A stretch of 64,000 nucleotides of DNA from Cellulosimicrobium cellulans (GTDB lineage Bacteria > Actinomycetota > Actinomycetes > Actinomycetales > Cellulomonadaceae). Below, one piece after another: positions 8,122 to 15,952 of the stretch. The notes under the pieces are model-generated. The model was not told where the DNA came from. It saw nothing but the letters and a program-made list of their open reading frames with translations, and searched no databases. The stretch is from assembly GCF_024124905.1 (NCBI RefSeq), contig NZ_JAMXST010000002.1, positions 186,001-250,000 of the forward strand, given 5' to 3'. The stretch's first letter is position 1. Each line of letters begins with the position of its first letter. Made by a program: the position numbers and the translations under genes.

Positions 8122-8226
8122 CGCTCCCGACTGTGGCACCCCAGCCTGGGACGGCCGTGGGGAGGGGTAGCGCCCCGTGTGCACATCGTGTGCGGGTCCC
8201 GTGCCGCCGACCTGGTGTCCCGTCAC

Positions 8227-8232
8227 TATCCT
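8227..8232 (+). promoter_or_regulatory. -10 box (TATCCT), leaderless promoter
   Basis: Ends 7 nt before GTG 8240, which it helps select over an in-frame upstream start. Confidence 0.65.
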
Positions 8233-8239
8233 GGGACCC

Positions 8240-9079
8240 GTGCGCATCGACCTCCACACCCACTCGACCGCGTCGGACGGCACGGACGCGCCGGGGGAGG
8301 TCGTCGAGGCCGCGGCCGCGGCCGGGCTCGACGTCGTCGCGCTCACGGACCACGACACGACCGCGGGCTGGGCGCAGGCGACGGACGCGGCGCTGCGCCA
8401 CGGCGTCGCGCTCGTGCGCGGCGCGGAGGTCTCGGCCCGCTCGGGCGGCATCAGCGTGCACCTGCTCTCCTACCTGCACGACCCGGCGCACGAGGCGCTC
8501 CTCGCGGAGCTCGACCGCACGCGCGACGCGCGCACGAGCCGGGCGCGGCGGATGGTCGACCTCATCGCCGAGGACTACCCGATCACGTGGGATGATGTGC
8601 TCGCGCAGACCGTCGAGGGCACGACGATCGGGCGGCCGCACATCGCGGACGCGCTCGTCGCCGCAGGGCTCTCGCCCGACCGCTCGGCGGCGTTCGCGAC
8701 GATCCTCGCCACCGACACCCCGTACTACGTGCCCCACTACGCGCCCGACGCCGTCGCGGCGGTGCGGGGCATCCGTGCCGCGGGGGGTGTGCCCGTCTTC
8801 GCCCACCCGGGCGCGGACGGCCGAGGGCGCGTCGTGTCCGACGCGGTGATCGAGGAGATGACCGCGGCGGGGCTCGCGGGGCTCGAGGTGTTCCACCGCG
8901 ACCACGACGAGCGTCAGCGCGCACGGCTCGAGGACCTGGCCCGCACCCTGGGCCTGTTCGTCACCGGGTCGAGCGACTACCACGGGGCCGGCAAACCGAA
9001 CCGGCTCGGGGAGAACACGACAGCACCGACCGTGCTGGAGCAGATCGAGGAGCTGGGACAGTTGGACGTGATCCGATGA
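8240..9079 (+). CDS. PHP-domain phosphoesterase (RNase AM/TrpH type)
   Basis: 279 residues. The N-terminal metal-binding motif is RIDLHTHSTASDGTD (H6, H8), followed by LTDHDTT and GAEVSA, then FAHPGAD and SSDYHG near the end. Together these give the trinuclear metal site of PHP phosphoesterases. Homologues of the TrpH/YciV group hydrolyse 3',5'-nucleotide bisphosphates or trim RNA 5' ends; which applies here cannot be told from sequence. GTG 8240 is chosen because DLHTHS must lie at the N-terminus and a TATCCT -10 sits 7 nt away. Stop is 7 nt before the MarC gene, so the two form an operon. Confidence 0.88.
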   Translation: MRIDLHTHSTASDGTDAPGEVVEAAAAAGLDVVALTDHDTTAGWAQATDAALRHGVALVRGAEVSARSGGISVHLLSYLHDPAHEALLAELDRTRDARTSRARRMVDLIAEDYPITWDDVLAQTVEGTTIGRPHIADALVAAGLSPDRSAAFATILATDTPYYVPHYAPDAVAAVRGIRAAGGVPVFAHPGADGRGRVVSDAVIEEMTAAGLAGLEVFHRDHDERQRARLEDLARTLGLFVTGSSDYHGAGKPNRLGENTTAPTVLEQIEELGQLDVIR

Positions 9080-9086
9080 TCGGACG

Positions 9087-9719
9087 ATGAGCGAGGTCTT
9101 CGACGTCCGGCTCTTCACGGAGGTCTTCGTCACCCTGTTCGTCATCATGGACCCGCCCGGCACGGTGCCGGTGTTCCTGGGCCTGACGAGCGCGATGGGT
9201 GCCAAGCAGCGCAACCAGGCGGCACGCACCGCGATCTTCGTCGCGTTCGGCGTGATCGTCGCGTTCGCGGCGTTCGGCCAGCAGATCCTCAGCTACATGC
9301 ACATCTCGCTGCCCGCCCTGCAGACCGCGGGCGGGCTGCTGCTGCTCCTCGTCGCGATGGAGCTGCTCACGGGCAAGATGGAGGAGCCGCAGCCGTCGGG
9401 CAACAAGGGCGTCAACGTCGCGCTCGTGCCCCTCGGCACGCCGCTGCTCGCCGGCCCGGGCGCGATCGTCGCGACCATGGTCTTCGTCCAGCGCGCGGGG
9501 GAGCGCGGAGGCGGCGTCGCGGAGTGGGTCGCGATCGTCGCGGGCGTCGTCGCGGTGCACGTGTGCCTCTGGCTCTCCATGCGCTTCGCGAACGTCATCA
9601 ACCGCGTGCTCGGCGACTCCGGGACCATCCTCGTGACGCGCATCGCCGGTCTGCTGCTCGCCGCCATCGCGGTCCAGCTCGTGGCCGACGCCGTCACGCA
9701 GTTCGTCCAGGCCGCCTGA
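9087..9719 (+). CDS. MarC family integral membrane protein
   Basis: 210 residues with six predicted membrane helices. The N-terminal signature FITLFVIMDPPGTVPVFL type (here residues about 10-28, FVTLFVIMDPPGTVPVFLG) and PLGTPLLAGPGAI near the middle are typical of MarC/UPF0056. The family was once linked to multiple antibiotic resistance, but that link was withdrawn; transported substrate unknown. Located in the cytoplasmic membrane. Follows the PHP gene by 7 nt and is probably expressed from the same leaderless promoter. Confidence 0.92.
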   Translation: MSEVFDVRLFTEVFVTLFVIMDPPGTVPVFLGLTSAMGAKQRNQAARTAIFVAFGVIVAFAAFGQQILSYMHISLPALQTAGGLLLLLVAMELLTGKMEEPQPSGNKGVNVALVPLGTPLLAGPGAIVATMVFVQRAGERGGGVAEWVAIVAGVVAVHVCLWLSMRFANVINRVLGDSGTILVTRIAGLLLAAIAVQLVADAVTQFVQAA

Positions 9720-9817
9720 CGTCCGCCGCGGGTCGTGCCGCGCCGCGCGAGCCGCGACTCCCGACCCGGCACCTCGTGGTGCCGCGCACGGCCTCGCGGA
9801 GCCTGTCGGGGGAGCGC

Positions 9818-9823
9818 TAGGGT
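9818..9823 (+). promoter_or_regulatory. -10 box (TAGGGT) of the GH20 gene
   Basis: Ends 8 nt before an in-frame GTG at 9832 and 53 nt before ATG 9877. It predicts a transcript start at about 9830. Confidence 0.5.
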
Positions 9824-9876
9824 CGGCAGCGGTGCGGACGACGGCCGTCCGCGCGACCAGTTCGGCAGGGGTCCTC

Positions 9877-11661
9877 ATGAATGCTGGCACGCGCTCGGCG
9901 CGACGCACGCTCGGCGTGGTCACCGTGATGGGGGTGGGCGGGGTCGTGGCCCTCGCCGGCTGCACGTCCACCCCCGGAGGGGCACCGACGGCGCAGGAGC
10001 TCGGGCTCGTCCCGCTCCCGGCGTCGGTCGAGGCCTCGGACGCCGCGCCCTTCGTGCTCCACGGCGGGACCCGGGTCGTCGTCGACGCGGCGGCGGGCAG
10101 CGCCGTCGGGCAGGAGGGCGCGGTCCACGTCGGCGAGCTGCTCGCCGCGGAGCTGCGCACGCCCACGGCGCTCGACCTCCCGGTCGAGACGGACCCCGAG
10201 GCCGACGGCGGCGCGGTGGTGCTGCGGCTCGAGCCCGGCGGCGAGTCGTGGGACCCCGACGGCCTGCTCGACGACCCGGCGGCCGAGGCGTACACCCTGG
10301 AGGCCGGGGAGGACGGCGTCGTGCTCGCCAGCACGACGCCCGCGGGCCTGTACCGCGGCACGCGCACGCTGCTCCAGCTCCTGCCGCCCGAGGTCGAGGC
10401 GTCCGTCCCCGTCGACGACGTCGCGTGGGAGGTGCCGGCGGTCGAGATCACCGACGCGCCGCGCTACGCGTACCGCGGCGCGATGCTCGACGTCGCGCGG
10501 CGCTTCGCCCCGGTCGAGGACGTCCAGCGGTTCGTCGACCACCTCGCGGACTACCGCCTCAACGTGCTGCACCTGCACCTGTCCGACGACCAGGGCTGGC
10601 GGCTGACGGTCGACGGCCTGCCGGAGCTCACCGAGGTGGGCGGCCGGACGCAGGAGGGCTGGCCGCCGGGGACGGGCGGTCCGTGGTTCTACACGCCCGA
10701 GGAGTACGCGGAGATCGTCGAGTACGCGGCCGACCGGTACGTCACCGTCGTCCCCGAGATCGACGGACCCGGGCACACGCTCGCCGCGCAGTCCGTCCTG
10801 GGGTCGCTGCGCTGCGACGGGACGCCCGGCGAGCCGTACTGGGGGCCGGAGGTGAACAACCCCATGATCTGCTCGAGCGACGAGAACATGCCGGCGGTCC
10901 AGGAGTACCTCGACACCGTCCTCGCCGCCGTCGTGGCGCAGAACCCCGGTCCGTACGTGCACCTGGGCGGGGACGAGGCTCCCAGCCCCGCGGAGGGCTG
11001 GTACGAGAACTACACGGCGGCGGCGAACCAGATCGTCGCGGAGCACGGGCGCACGGTCGTCGGCTGGCACCAGTGGGCGCAGGGCACGACCCTGCCGGAG
11101 GGCAGCCTGATCCAGTACTGGGGCGTGGGCGAGCGCAACCAAGGGCTCATCGGGACCGCGCGGGAGACCGCGGACGTCCAGGAGGTCCGCGCGGCGCTCG
11201 CCGCCGGCGCCGACCTCGTCATGTCTCCCGCGGACCGCACGTACCTCGACATGAAGTACGACGACCTCACCCCGTACGGGCTGGAGTGGGCCGCGCGGAT
11301 CGACCTCGAGCGCGCGTACTCGTGGGACCCCGAGACGGAGCTGACGTCGACCCTCGACCCGGAGCGGAAGGTCGACGTCGCGGGACGCGTCGCCGGGGTC
11401 GAGGCGCCCCTGTGGTCGGACCGCTCCTACCCGGACAGCCTCACCCACCTGCCGGCGAGCACCGACGAGTTCGTCGAGGTGGACGTCTACGTGGACTTCA
11501 TGACCTTCCCCCGCCTGCCCGCGCTCGCCGAGGTGGCCTGGACCGCCCAGGCCGACCGCGACTACGAGGACTTCGAGGCACGGATCGTGCGGCTGGCCCC
11601 TCGGTGGGACGCCGCGGGCATCGGGTGGAACCGCGTGCACGACGTGCGCTGGGACGACTGA
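9877..11661 (+). CDS. beta-N-acetylhexosaminidase, GH20, lipoprotein
   Basis: 594 residues. A lipoprotein signal ends in LAGC with C29 as the lipidated residue, so the enzyme should be anchored outside the membrane. A GH20b domain (about 40-165) is followed by the GH20 barrel, with the catalytic Asp-Glu pair D366-E367 in HLGGDEAP; substrate-assisted catalysis uses this pair to release terminal GlcNAc from chitin oligomers. RGAMLDVARRF and HLHLSDDQGWR are further family motifs. An in-frame GTG at 9832 would add 15 residues before the signal; ATG 9877 is preferred for signal length. It converges on the GH18 chitinase gene, with a hairpin between them, forming a chitin-degradation locus. Confidence 0.93.
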   Translation: MNAGTRSARRTLGVVTVMGVGGVVALAGCTSTPGGAPTAQELGLVPLPASVEASDAAPFVLHGGTRVVVDAAAGSAVGQEGAVHVGELLAAELRTPTALDLPVETDPEADGGAVVLRLEPGGESWDPDGLLDDPAAEAYTLEAGEDGVVLASTTPAGLYRGTRTLLQLLPPEVEASVPVDDVAWEVPAVEITDAPRYAYRGAMLDVARRFAPVEDVQRFVDHLADYRLNVLHLHLSDDQGWRLTVDGLPELTEVGGRTQEGWPPGTGGPWFYTPEEYAEIVEYAADRYVTVVPEIDGPGHTLAAQSVLGSLRCDGTPGEPYWGPEVNNPMICSSDENMPAVQEYLDTVLAAVVAQNPGPYVHLGGDEAPSPAEGWYENYTAAANQIVAEHGRTVVGWHQWAQGTTLPEGSLIQYWGVGERNQGLIGTARETADVQEVRAALAAGADLVMSPADRTYLDMKYDDLTPYGLEWAARIDLERAYSWDPETELTSTLDPERKVDVAGRVAGVEAPLWSDRSYPDSLTHLPASTDEFVEVDVYVDFMTFPRLPALAEVAWTAQADRDYEDFEARIVRLAPRWDAAGIGWNRVHDVRWDD

Positions 11662-11670
11662 GGCGGACGG

Positions 11671-11704
11671 CCGGCGTCCGGGGAGCGCGGCCCCCGGACG
11701 CCGG
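11671..11704. terminator. bidirectional hairpin between GH20 and GH18 genes
   Basis: 13-bp perfect stem, 11671-11683 with 11692-11704, 8-nt loop. It starts 10 nt past the GH20 stop and ends 31 nt before the GH18 stop. Confidence 0.8.
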
Positions 11705-11734
11705 TGCGTCACGGTCGGTGCGTCACGACGGCCG

Positions 11735-13816
11735 TCAGGGCCAGTAGGCGTCGAAGTTCCGCGAGAACTCCCAGCCGTTGTAGCGGTCCCAGTTGATCGA
11801 CCACGTCATGAGGCCGCGCAACGCGGGCCACCGCCCGTGCGTCTGGTACGACCCGCAGCCCGTGCCCTTCGTGAGGCAGTCCAGGGCCTGGTTGACCTGG
11901 GCGGGCGCGGTGTGGCCGTTGCCCGCCTGCGTGCTCGCCGGCAGGCCGATCGCGACCTGGTCCGGGCGCAGCGCGGGGAACACCTTGGTCGTGTCGCGCG
12001 CGACCGGGAAGCCGGTGAGCAGCATGTCCGTCATGGCGATGTGGAAGTCCGCGCCGCCCATGGTGTGGTACTGGTCGTCGAGCCCCATGATCGGGCCCGA
12101 GTTGTAGTCCTGGACGTGCAGGAGCGTCAGGTCGTCGCGCAGCGCGTGGATGACGGGCAGGTACGCGCCGCACCGCGGGTCCTGACCGCCCCACGGCCCG
12201 GAGCCGTAGAACTGGTAGCCGTTCTGGACGAAGAACGTCTCCGGTGCCATGGTCAGCACGAAGTCGTCGCCGTAGCGCGCCGCGAGCGTCTTGAGCGCGG
12301 AGATGAGGTTGACGATCACCGGCGTGGTCGGGTTGCGGAAGTCCGTGTCGCCCGTGTTCAGGTACAGCGAGTGGCCCTCGAAGTCGATGTCGACCCCGTC
12401 CAGCCCGTAGGTGTCGATGATCGAGCTCACCGACGCGACGAACGCGTCGCGCGCGGCGGTCGTCGTGAGCTGCACCTGACCGTTCTGCCCGCCGATCGAC
12501 AGGAGCACCTTCTTGCCCGCCGCGCGCTTCGCGGCGACGGCGGCCTTGAACTCGGCGACCGACTCGACGTTCGGGCACTCGGTCTGCGGGCACAGGCTGA
12601 ACCGGATGTCCCCGGACGTGACGCTCGTCGGCTCGCCGAACGCGAGGTTGATGACGTCCCACGAGTCGGGGACGTCCGCCATGCGGGTGTAGCCCGAGCC
12701 GTTGGCGAACGAGGCGTGCAGGTAGCCGACGAGCGCGTGCGACGGGAGGCCGCCGCCGGTGCCGCCGCCGTCGGCCGTCGTGACGGTGACGGCGGTGGAG
12801 CGGGCGGACTCGCCGGCGCTGTTGGTGGCGGTGACCTGGAAGGAGTAGGCGGTGGACGCGGCGAGCCCGGTGACGGTGGCGGACGGGGTCGTGGTGGTGG
12901 CGACCTTGGTGCCGTCGCGGTAGACGGCGTACCCGGTGGCGCCGGTCACCGCGCCCCAGGTGAGCGGGACGCTGCTGGCGGTGGGGGTGCCGGCGGCGAG
13001 GCCGGTCGGGGTGGCCGGCGGCTGCGTCGTGCCGCCGGCCGTGGTCACGGTGACGGCGGTGGAGCGGGCGGACTCGCCGGCGCCGTTGGTGGCGGTGACC
13101 TGGAAGGAGTAGGCGGTCGAGGCGGCGAGCCCGGTGACGGTGGTGGACGGGGTCGTGGTGGTGGCGACCTTCGTGCCGTCGCGGTAGACGGCGTAGCCGG
13201 TGGCGCCGGTCACCGCGCCCCAGGTGAGGGCGACGCTGCTGGCGGTGGGGGTGCCGGCGGTGAGCCCGGTGGGCGTGGCGGGCGGCTGCGTCGTGCCGCC
13301 GCCCGGGCCGACGAGGCTGACGTCGTCGACGACGTAGGCCGGCTGGCCGTACCAGCCGTGCAGGTAGATCGTCGCCGACGTGGCCGTCGCCGAGGTGGTG
13401 AACGTCAGGCTGAGGCGCTGCCAGGTCGAGGCGGACGGCGTCCACGTGGAGACGTCCTGCGCGGTCGCGCCGCTCGCCCCCAGGTAGACGTACGCGCCCT
13501 GGACCCACGCGCTGAGCGTGTACGTCGAGGAGGGCTGCACCGGGACGGACTGCGAGCAGCGCGCGTTGTCCGCGCCGGCGGGCGCGGCCCGCAGGGCACC
13601 GCTGCCGGTGCGGACCGGGCTCGCGGTCGCCTGTCCGGTCGAGCCGGAGCAGGTCCACCCCGACAGCCCCGACTCGAACCCGCCGTTGACGGCGAGCTCG
13701 GTGTCCGCTGCGGTGGCGGTGGTGGTCCCGGTGAGCAGCGTCCCGACGAGCGTCGCCGAGGCGACGAGCGCGAGGATCCTGCGCAGCCGTCGGCGTCGTG
13801 GGGTCGTGGGGTCCAT
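11735..13816 (-). CDS. secreted GH18 chitinase with carbohydrate-binding and two FN3 domains
   Basis: 693 residues. An Arg-rich signal peptide (1 to about 36) has a likely cut after TATA or TATAA. Residues about 38-170 form a jelly-roll carbohydrate-binding domain (NGGFESGLSGW...VDDVSLVG). Two nearly identical fibronectin type III domains (about 178-262 and 266-350) lead to the GH18 barrel (about 355-690), with the catalytic signature DGVDIDFE; its Glu is the acid/base. The enzyme should hydrolyse chitin outside the cell, feeding the GH20 enzyme. ATG 13816 is chosen because the signal peptide begins there; the open frame upstream is not signal-like. No clear promoter was identified. Confidence 0.94.
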   Translation of the reverse strand: MDPTTPRRRRLRRILALVASATLVGTLLTGTTTATAADTELAVNGGFESGLSGWTCSGSTGQATASPVRTGSGALRAAPAGADNARCSQSVPVQPSSTYTLSAWVQGAYVYLGASGATAQDVSTWTPSASTWQRLSLTFTTSATATSATIYLHGWYGQPAYVVDDVSLVGPGGGTTQPPATPTGLTAGTPTASSVALTWGAVTGATGYAVYRDGTKVATTTTPSTTVTGLAASTAYSFQVTATNGAGESARSTAVTVTTAGGTTQPPATPTGLAAGTPTASSVPLTWGAVTGATGYAVYRDGTKVATTTTPSATVTGLAASTAYSFQVTATNSAGESARSTAVTVTTADGGGTGGGLPSHALVGYLHASFANGSGYTRMADVPDSWDVINLAFGEPTSVTSGDIRFSLCPQTECPNVESVAEFKAAVAAKRAAGKKVLLSIGGQNGQVQLTTTAARDAFVASVSSIIDTYGLDGVDIDFEGHSLYLNTGDTDFRNPTTPVIVNLISALKTLAARYGDDFVLTMAPETFFVQNGYQFYGSGPWGGQDPRCGAYLPVIHALRDDLTLLHVQDYNSGPIMGLDDQYHTMGGADFHIAMTDMLLTGFPVARDTTKVFPALRPDQVAIGLPASTQAGNGHTAPAQVNQALDCLTKGTGCGSYQTHGRWPALRGLMTWSINWDRYNGWEFSRNFDAYWP
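12777..13300 (-). repeat. 264-bp tandem repeat encoding the two FN3 domains
   Basis: Two adjacent units (about 12777-13040 and 13041-13300) repeat with a 264-bp (88-codon) period. Corresponding residues differ at only about four to five positions, including T/A, A/P, T/A and G/S. Confidence 0.85.
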
Positions 13817-13944
13817 GGTGGGTCTCGCTTTCGTCGTCGAGGAGCGGTCCCGCGCAAGGTCCTCCGGGCGCCCCGTGCTGGTCAATCCCCGTACGAGAGA
13901 CCCCGTACGGCCCGTCCTCGTCGCCGCGACCAAACAGGGGATGT

Positions 13945-13950
13945 TAGGTT
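13945..13950 (+). promoter_or_regulatory. -10 box (TAGGTT), leaderless promoter
   Basis: Ends 6 nt before GTG 13957. Confidence 0.6.
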
Positions 13951-13956
13951 CTTTCG

Positions 13957-14667
13957 GTGAACCAGCCGATCGTCCCGCCCCGCAAGGTGTCCGAGCTCGT
14001 CGTCGAGCGGCTCAGCGAGCGCATCGCTCGCGGGGAGTGGCCGGTCGGCTCCCGGATCCCGCCGGAGCCCGAGCTCGTGGCCGAGCTCGGCGTGGGTCGG
14101 AACACGGTCCGCGAGGCCGTGCGGGCCCTCGAGCACGCCGGCGTCCTCGAGCCCCGGCGCGGCGACGGCACCTACGTCCGCGCGGCCGACGGCCTCGACG
14201 CCGCCCTGGCGCGCCGCGCGCGGACCACCGACGCCTTCCACGTGCTCGACGTGCGCGGCGTCCTCGAGCGCGGTGCTGCGCGGGCGGCGGCCGTCCGGCA
14301 CGACGCGGGCGCGCTCGCCCGGCTCGACGCGGCGCTCGCGGCCCAGACCGCGGCCCGCGGTGCGGACGAGGACACGTTCCAGGCCGCCGACGTCGCGTTC
14401 CACGCCGAGGTCGTGCGCGCCGCCGGCAACCCGCTGCTCGCGGACCTCTACGACGGCCTCGACCACGCGCTCGTCCGGACGTACCCCTCGGGGGAGCAGC
14501 GCCTGCACCACCGCGACGTCCCCGGCCACGAGGAGGTGGTGGCCGCGATCCGGGCCGGCGACGCCGACGCGGCCGAGGACGCGGTGACCGCGACGATCGA
14601 CGCCGTGCGTGCGCACCTGGTGGAGGCCGCCGCGGAGCGCGCCGGGGCGACGGAGGCCGACGCGTGA
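13957..14667 (+). CDS. FadR/GntR family transcriptional regulator (FCD type)
   Basis: 236 residues. A winged helix-turn-helix occupies about 10-75 (GSRIPPEPELVAELGVGRNTVREAVRALEHAGVLEPRRGDGTYV). An all-helical FCD ligand-binding domain (about 90-220) has acid/His candidates in ADVAFHAEVVRAAGN and GHEEVVAAIRAGD, usual for metal- or carboxylate-sensing FadR-type repressors. Its stop codon overlaps the GTG of the MFS exporter (GTGA), so regulator and transporter are co-translated and the transporter is the most likely target. The gene is divergent from the chitinase gene, 140 nt away, so control of chitin genes is possible but unproven. Effector unknown. Confidence 0.9.
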   Translation: MNQPIVPPRKVSELVVERLSERIARGEWPVGSRIPPEPELVAELGVGRNTVREAVRALEHAGVLEPRRGDGTYVRAADGLDAALARRARTTDAFHVLDVRGVLERGAARAAAVRHDAGALARLDAALAAQTAARGADEDTFQAADVAFHAEVVRAAGNPLLADLYDGLDHALVRTYPSGEQRLHHRDVPGHEEVVAAIRAGDADAAEDAVTATIDAVRAHLVEAAAERAGATEADA

Positions 14668-15854
14668 GCGGGCTGCGCCGACCGCTGGGGGTGGGGGCGG
14701 TCGTCGCGATCGTCCTGGCGTCGCTCAACCTGCGCCCCGCCGTCGTGTCGATCTCGCCGGTGCTCGGGGAGATCCGCGCCGACCTGGGGCTCAGCGCGAC
14801 GGCAGCCGGCGTGCTCACGACGCTGCCCGTCCTGTGCTTCGGCCTCCTCGCGCCGCTCGCGCCCGTGCTCGCGCGGCGGTGGGGCCTCGAGCGCGCGCTC
14901 TTCGTGAGCCTCGTCGCGCTGTGCGTCGGCTTCGCGCTGCGGCTCGTCCCCGAGACGTGGGGCCTGTTCGCCGGGACCGTGGTCGCCGGGTGCGCGATCG
15001 GCCTCGGGAACGTCCTGCTCCCCGCGCTCATCAAGCGCGACTTCGCCGACCGCATCGGCCTCATGACGGGGCTGTACTCGATGGCGCTGTCGGGCGGCGC
15101 CGCGCTCGCCGCGGGGCTGACGATCCCGGTCGCGACCGCGGCCGGTCTCGACTGGCGCGGCGCGCTCGCGACGTGGGGCGTGCTCGCCGTCCTCGGCGTG
15201 CTCGTGTGGGTGCCGCGCGCGCTGCGGCCCGACCCGGCCGGCGCGACGGCGTTCGGCGCGGGCGCGGGGGCCGGGGTCGCGCGCTCCACGGTGTGGCGGA
15301 GCCCGCTCGCCTGGGCGGTCACGGTCGTCATGGGCATGCAGTCGCTGTCGTTCTACGCCGTCAACGCGTGGCTCCCGGAGATCATGGTCGCGCTCGGCCG
15401 GACGCCGGAGGCGGGCGGCTGGCTCCTCGCGCTGTGCAACCTCGCGGGCATCCTCGGGTCGTTCGTGACCCCGGTCCTCGCCGGGCGCATGCGCCGCCAG
15501 CGGGGCATCGGGATCGCGCTCGTCGTGCTCGTCGGGACGGGGCTGCTCGGGCTGGCCCTCGCCCCCGGCGCCGCGGCGCTCTGGGTCGTGCTGGTGGGCC
15601 TGGGCCAGGGCGGCGGCATCAGCCTCGCGCTCACGCTCATGGCCCTGCGGGCCCGCGATGCCGCCCACACGTCCGAGCTCTCCGGCATGGCGCAGAGCGC
15701 GGGCTACCTGCTCGCGGCGACCGGGCCGCTCGGCCTCGGGCTCGCGCACGACGCCACCGGCGCGTGGACGCTGCCGCTCCTCCTGCTCGTCGCGGCGGCC
15801 GCCGTCCAGGGCGTCGCCGTGTGGTTCGCGGGCCGGGACGCGCACGTGCACTGA
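14664..15854 (+). CDS. MFS transporter, CynX/NimT family
   Basis: 396 residues, 12 predicted membrane helices. The N-terminal SLNLRPAVVSISPVLGEI motif and GLGNVLLPALIKRDF are characteristic of the CynX/NimT (cyanate/2-nitroimidazole) subgroup of major facilitator transporters. Substrate cannot be assigned; many relatives are annotated only by family. GTG 14664 overlaps the regulator's stop by 4 nt, so its expression should follow the FadR-type repressor and respond to its ligand. Ends 16 nt before a long bidirectional terminator. Confidence 0.88.
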   Translation: MSGLRRPLGVGAVVAIVLASLNLRPAVVSISPVLGEIRADLGLSATAAGVLTTLPVLCFGLLAPLAPVLARRWGLERALFVSLVALCVGFALRLVPETWGLFAGTVVAGCAIGLGNVLLPALIKRDFADRIGLMTGLYSMALSGGAALAAGLTIPVATAAGLDWRGALATWGVLAVLGVLVWVPRALRPDPAGATAFGAGAGAGVARSTVWRSPLAWAVTVVMGMQSLSFYAVNAWLPEIMVALGRTPEAGGWLLALCNLAGILGSFVTPVLAGRMRRQRGIGIALVVLVGTGLLGLALAPGAAALWVVLVGLGQGGGISLALTLMALRARDAAHTSELSGMAQSAGYLLAATGPLGLGLAHDATGAWTLPLLLLVAAAAVQGVAVWFAGRDAHVH

Positions 15855-15870
15855 CCGGTCCCGGGCGCGC

Positions 15871-15926
15871 CGAACCCCGGGTCGCTCCCCACGGCGTGGT
15901 GACCGTGGGGAGCGACCCGGGGTTCG
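15871..15926. terminator. strong bidirectional terminator, 23-bp perfect stem
   Basis: Arms 15871-15893 and 15904-15926 are exact reverse complements, with a 10-nt loop. It separates the convergent MFS (+) and DEAD-box helicase (-) genes. Confidence 0.9.
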
Positions 15927-15952
15927 TCGTCGGGCTTGCGAGAGCTTCCGGG

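Noticed and set aside
5600-9229. A minus-strand frame open for 1209 codons, joining aminopeptidase P to sequence upstream
   Set aside because: High G+C lengthens all frames. The conserved aminopeptidase starts at 7237 with a 4-nt ATGA overlap, and the part upstream of it is antisense to a clear hydrolase and to the PHP and MarC genes.
13817-13933. 39 additional N-terminal residues for the chitinase
   Set aside because: A signal peptide begins exactly at ATG 13816; the extension would bury it behind a hydrophilic segment.
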